Origin: JACRDG01 sp963760985 | Lineage (GTDB): Bacteria > Desulfobacterota > Desulfomonilia > Desulfomonilales > Desulfomonilaceae | DNA length: 64,000 bases | Direction: 5' to 3' | NCBI GenBank assembly: GCA_963760985.1 | Contig: CAVXFM010000010.1 | Span: 248,001-312,000, forward strand | Shown: piece after piece, positions 61,809 to 64,000 of the stretch | How the letters are laid out: each line of letters begins with the position of its first letter | Numbering within the stretch: position 1 is the stretch's first letter | Program-made: the position numbers and the translations under genes | Notes under the pieces: generated by a model | Told to the model about the DNA's origin: nothing | What the model saw: the letters and a program-made list of their open reading frames with translations, nothing else | The model's database searches: none

Positions 61809-64000
61809 GGCTTAAGCTCCTCAATGATCTCCATCCGGTGGCAGTACGTATTGTGAATGAGGTACTCGCCTCGATCGAGGGAGTACTCCACCCAGTAGGT
61901 CACCGCACCAGGACGATAATGAGCCAAGGTATTCCCGGTCTCCGAATGGACCAGCTTGTTTCCCGTGCTCTCAGCCCACTGAATCACCTTCTGAAGGTCC
62001 TCGACGAGAATCATTCGGTCTTGCATGAGTTCACGGATGCCTTCCGGTATGCGCAGTGTAATGCTTTGGTATCCTTCAGGTTCCACGACTTGTTCACTCC
62101 AGAGTTCGGTGAGGAGACGGTTTTTCAATCTGAAGCGATTCTCACGTTGCTGCGAAAAATCCGTTGCCCTGAGATCGGGCTCTGTTCCAGGGCCTTTGCC
62201 AAAGATCAGATCGAGCAGGTGCCAGGTCGGTTTACCGTGAGACGCAAAATGGTTACGACATACCGCACAATACACGAGTAAATCCGACTCTGTCTCGTTG
62301 ATTCGTCTTTGGATCACTTTTTCCGCAACTTCTCGGTTCGCGAAGTACATCAGGCCGCCGAATCCGCAACATTCCGTTCTGTCTCTACTCAAGTCCAGTT
62401 CCGAAATTTCATAGCCGAGTGCGCGAACCAGCCTTCGCACACTCTCCTGTACGTCCGCCTCATGCCTGCTGGTACATGGATCGTGTATCGCCACGGTCCC
62501 GTGAGGTCGCGGGGATGCTCCTGAAGGGATACCGGTTTGGTCCATGAGTTCCCAGAGCGACACCAGACGCGCCTCGGGCAAATGAGCCTTGAACACCGCG
62601 TAGCAGGAAGAACACGCGAGGATGAGCTGGGGACTTCCCATAAGCAGCCATTGATTGCGGAATCGGTCCATTACTTGGGAAAAAGCTTCGACCTGTCCCA
62701 CCCAGTCCGCGGGGGCTCCACAGCATCCCAGCATCAGTCCCACGCCCCCTTCCAGCCGGTGAGTCAAGTAGTCGTACGTTCTGGTGACGTGGTCCGGGGA
62801 GGAACCCGCGAGCTGACATCCGGGGAAGAATAGATAGGCGCTCGATGCGGTTCCCGGTTGGTGGCGAGCCAGCGCTGCCTTGTCGCTATTGCTGAATGTC
62901 ATATCTTCCAGCGCGAATTCGTGCGCAGAAGGAGGCATTCTTCCTTGGCTGACCATGATCGTGCGAGCTGCTTTGCACACATCGCCCATGTGGAGGCTTT
63001 CAGGACAAACCTCCTTACAGAGCCCACACAGGCTGCAAGAATTTATGAACGTATTGCCGTGTTGCTGTCCCATGACAATGGAGAGGTTGTTGTAGATGTG
63101 TCGGATGTACTTTCTGGGATAGCCTTTAAAATGAGCCAGGTAATCGCATATCTTGACGCATTCCATGCACTCGCACTGGAAACATCGGCTTGCCTCCGCA
63201 CTGGCTTCTTCCGAGGAATACCCCGCTGTCCGATCACCGGCAGGAACCCGTGGCATTGGTTTCGCGCCTTGAATATTGGTAAACAACCTCGTTTCATAGG
63301 CTCCCTCGCGCTCCCGGGACGCAGAGAGGGAAACCTTTTGAAGGAATCTGTCGATGGAGATCGTTGCTCGTCGCCCATCGGAAATGGATCGGATCGTAGA
63401 GCGGCCATCATGCCCCGAGATCGCACTTCCTCCTGCAAATACCCCCTGCATGCTTGTCTGAAAGGTGAGCGGATCAACGATGATGAGAGACGCGTCGACG
63501 ACGTCCACGGGAAAAGGGCAGGGGGTTTCTCGCCCTGTTCCCAGATAGATTGCGTCAAAATCTCTTTCCAGCGCAGGGGCAAGGTCGTTTCGATCAATTG
63601 CCGTGGCAAGACGGAATTCTACCCGCAGGCTGGCGAGTGTTTCAAAATCCTCCAGAAGGTCTGCTCTTGGCAGTAGGTCAACCGCGAAGTCCCAGAGACT
63701 CCCTCCAAGCCTGTCTGTGGCCTCGAACAGCACCACCTGGTAACCCTTCCTGTCGAGTTCGAGCGCCACGGTCAAGCCGCTCAGTCCCGCGCCCACCACA
63801 GCCACCCGTGACTCCTTCCGAGGGATACGCAGCTTCGAGGCGACCAGGGAGGATGCGCTCGTCACCACCGCGCGCTCCAACGCACGGATCGCAATAGCCT
63901 CTCCCGCGTCCCGTCGCTTGCAGGCAGACTCGCACGGATGGTCGCACACCCTGCTGATGATCCTCGGAAAGGGAACGCTCTTGACAAACACCTTCGCTGC
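61805..64000 (-). CDS. Large FAD/FeS oxidoreductase with CCG domains, N-terminus beyond the right edge
   Basis: The frame is open to the last base, so the start is outside the window; 730 residues are visible. The N-terminal part is GltD/dihydropyrimidine-dehydrogenase-like: PRIISRVCDHPCESACKRRD (FeS Cys block), VAVVGAGLSGLTVALELDRK (FAD dinucleotide fold), VFAGGSAISGHDGRS. Next comes a ferredoxin domain (RCFQCECMECVKICDYLAHF; SCSLCGLCKEVCPESLHMGD), then a heterodisulfide-reductase B/D-like module with two CCG blocks (LMLGCCGAPADWVG; DRTECCGFGGLMYFANREV). The C-terminal end is a separate small domain (DRMILVEDLQKVIQWAEST). It resembles NCBI's 'pyridine nucleotide-disulfide oxidoreductase/dicluster-binding protein' (recalled). 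It likely heads the operon and moves electrons between NAD(P)H and a thiol or FeS partner. Confidence 0.85.
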   Translation of the reverse strand, partial: AAKVFVKSVPFPRIISRVCDHPCESACKRRDAGEAIAIRALERAVVTSASSLVASKLRIPRKESRVAVVGAGLSGLTVALELDRKGYQVVLFEATDRLGGSLWDFAVDLLPRADLLEDFETLASLRVEFRLATAIDRNDLAPALERDFDAIYLGTGRETPCPFPVDVVDASLIIVDPLTFQTSMQGVFAGGSAISGHDGRSTIRSISDGRRATISIDRFLQKVSLSASREREGAYETRLFTNIQGAKPMPRVPAGDRTAGYSSEEASAEASRCFQCECMECVKICDYLAHFKGYPRKYIRHIYNNLSIVMGQQHGNTFINSCSLCGLCKEVCPESLHMGDVCKAARTIMVSQGRMPPSAHEFALEDMTFSNSDKAALARHQPGTASSAYLFFPGCQLAGSSPDHVTRTYDYLTHRLEGGVGLMLGCCGAPADWVGQVEAFSQVMDRFRNQWLLMGSPQLILACSSCYAVFKAHLPEARLVSLWELMDQTGIPSGASPRPHGTVAIHDPCTSRHEADVQESVRRLVRALGYEISELDLSRDRTECCGFGGLMYFANREVAEKVIQRRINETESDLLVYCAVCRNHFASHGKPTWHLLDLIFGKGPGTEPDLRATDFSQQRENRFRLKNRLLTELWSEQVVEPEGYQSITLRIPEGIRELMQDRMILVEDLQKVIQWAESTGNKLVHSETGNTLAHYRPGAVTYWVEYSLDRGEYLIHNTYCHRMEIIEELKP

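Overview
The window looks like a chromosomal segment of an anaerobic, moderately GC-rich Desulfobacterota ('deltaproteobacterial') bacterium, and the gene content recalls Desulfomonile-type sulfate reducers or syntrophs. This is inferred from a periplasmic tetraheme cytochrome c3, a multiheme-c/cytochrome-b membrane protein, a siroheme/ferredoxin protein, a hydrogenase-maturation protease, acyl-CoA dehydrogenase with EtfBA, a mannose-type PTS next to HPr kinase and RapZ, and a gene set otherwise known around DVU_1551-1557 of Desulfovibrio vulgaris. No rRNA, CRISPR array, phage or transposase gene was seen. Two tRNAs are present: Leu-GAG (minus, 7383-7469) and Val-GAC (plus, 21288-21362).

Layout. 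1-7120: the start of a Tat-signal protein running off the left edge, a DUF4384 exported protein, a large hybrid histidine kinase (PAS-PAS-PAS-HisKA-HATPase-REC-REC-HPt), a small membrane-anchored protein and exonuclease III. 7380-12350: redox block with tRNA-Leu, hydrogenase maturation protease, cytochrome c3, a CbcL-like heptaheme c/cytochrome b fusion and an AsrC-like siroheme protein, which ends tail-to-tail with glycogen phosphorylase (12345-14903, minus). 15200-19760 (minus): a lipoprotein, then hprK-rapZ-EIIA-EIIB-EIIC-rimI. 20400-26200 (plus): a TlpA-like thioredoxin, tRNA-Val, thrS-infC, and PilZ-hyuB. 26750-29770: asnS, a methanogen-type thymidylate synthase homologue and an exported Pro-rich protein. 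30020-42860 (minus): a 13-kb compatible-solute island with two glycosyltransferases, a glycosyl-phosphoglycerate phosphatase, TreT, DUF5752, TreY, a GH57/DUF3536 protein and TreZ. 43500-48000: an SbmA/YddA-like ABC exporter, a GNAT protein and a hemerythrin. 48020-54730: a fatty-acyl module (HBD, phosphotransferase, TetR, acyl-CoA dehydrogenase, histidine phosphatase on minus; etfBA on plus). 55000-57800: a membrane protein with an internal pilin-like segment, an RluA-type pseudouridine synthase and a YaiI-family protein. 58270-64000 (minus): an operon of DVU_1551-1557-type proteins headed by a large flavin/FeS oxidoreductase that runs off the right edge.

Two things cut across the window. First, at least a dozen genes are interrupted by single-base frameshifts, often at short G or A runs, and each protein resumes perfectly in another frame. 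The simplest reading is consensus indel error, so these genes are annotated as single frame-corrected coding regions. Second, intergenic spaces are littered with structured dispersed repeats: three related palindromic families with conserved cores and self-complementary but locus-specific arms, plus an unrelated element with a 17-bp perfect hairpin. These explain many spurious open frames.

Functionally, the phosphorylase plus TreY/TreZ, TreT and the phosphoglycerate-linked glycosyltransferases would connect glycogen turnover to trehalose and glucosylglycerate-type osmolytes. The cytochromes would connect the quinone pool to the periplasm. The 58-64 kb operon is the best candidate for an undescribed system.
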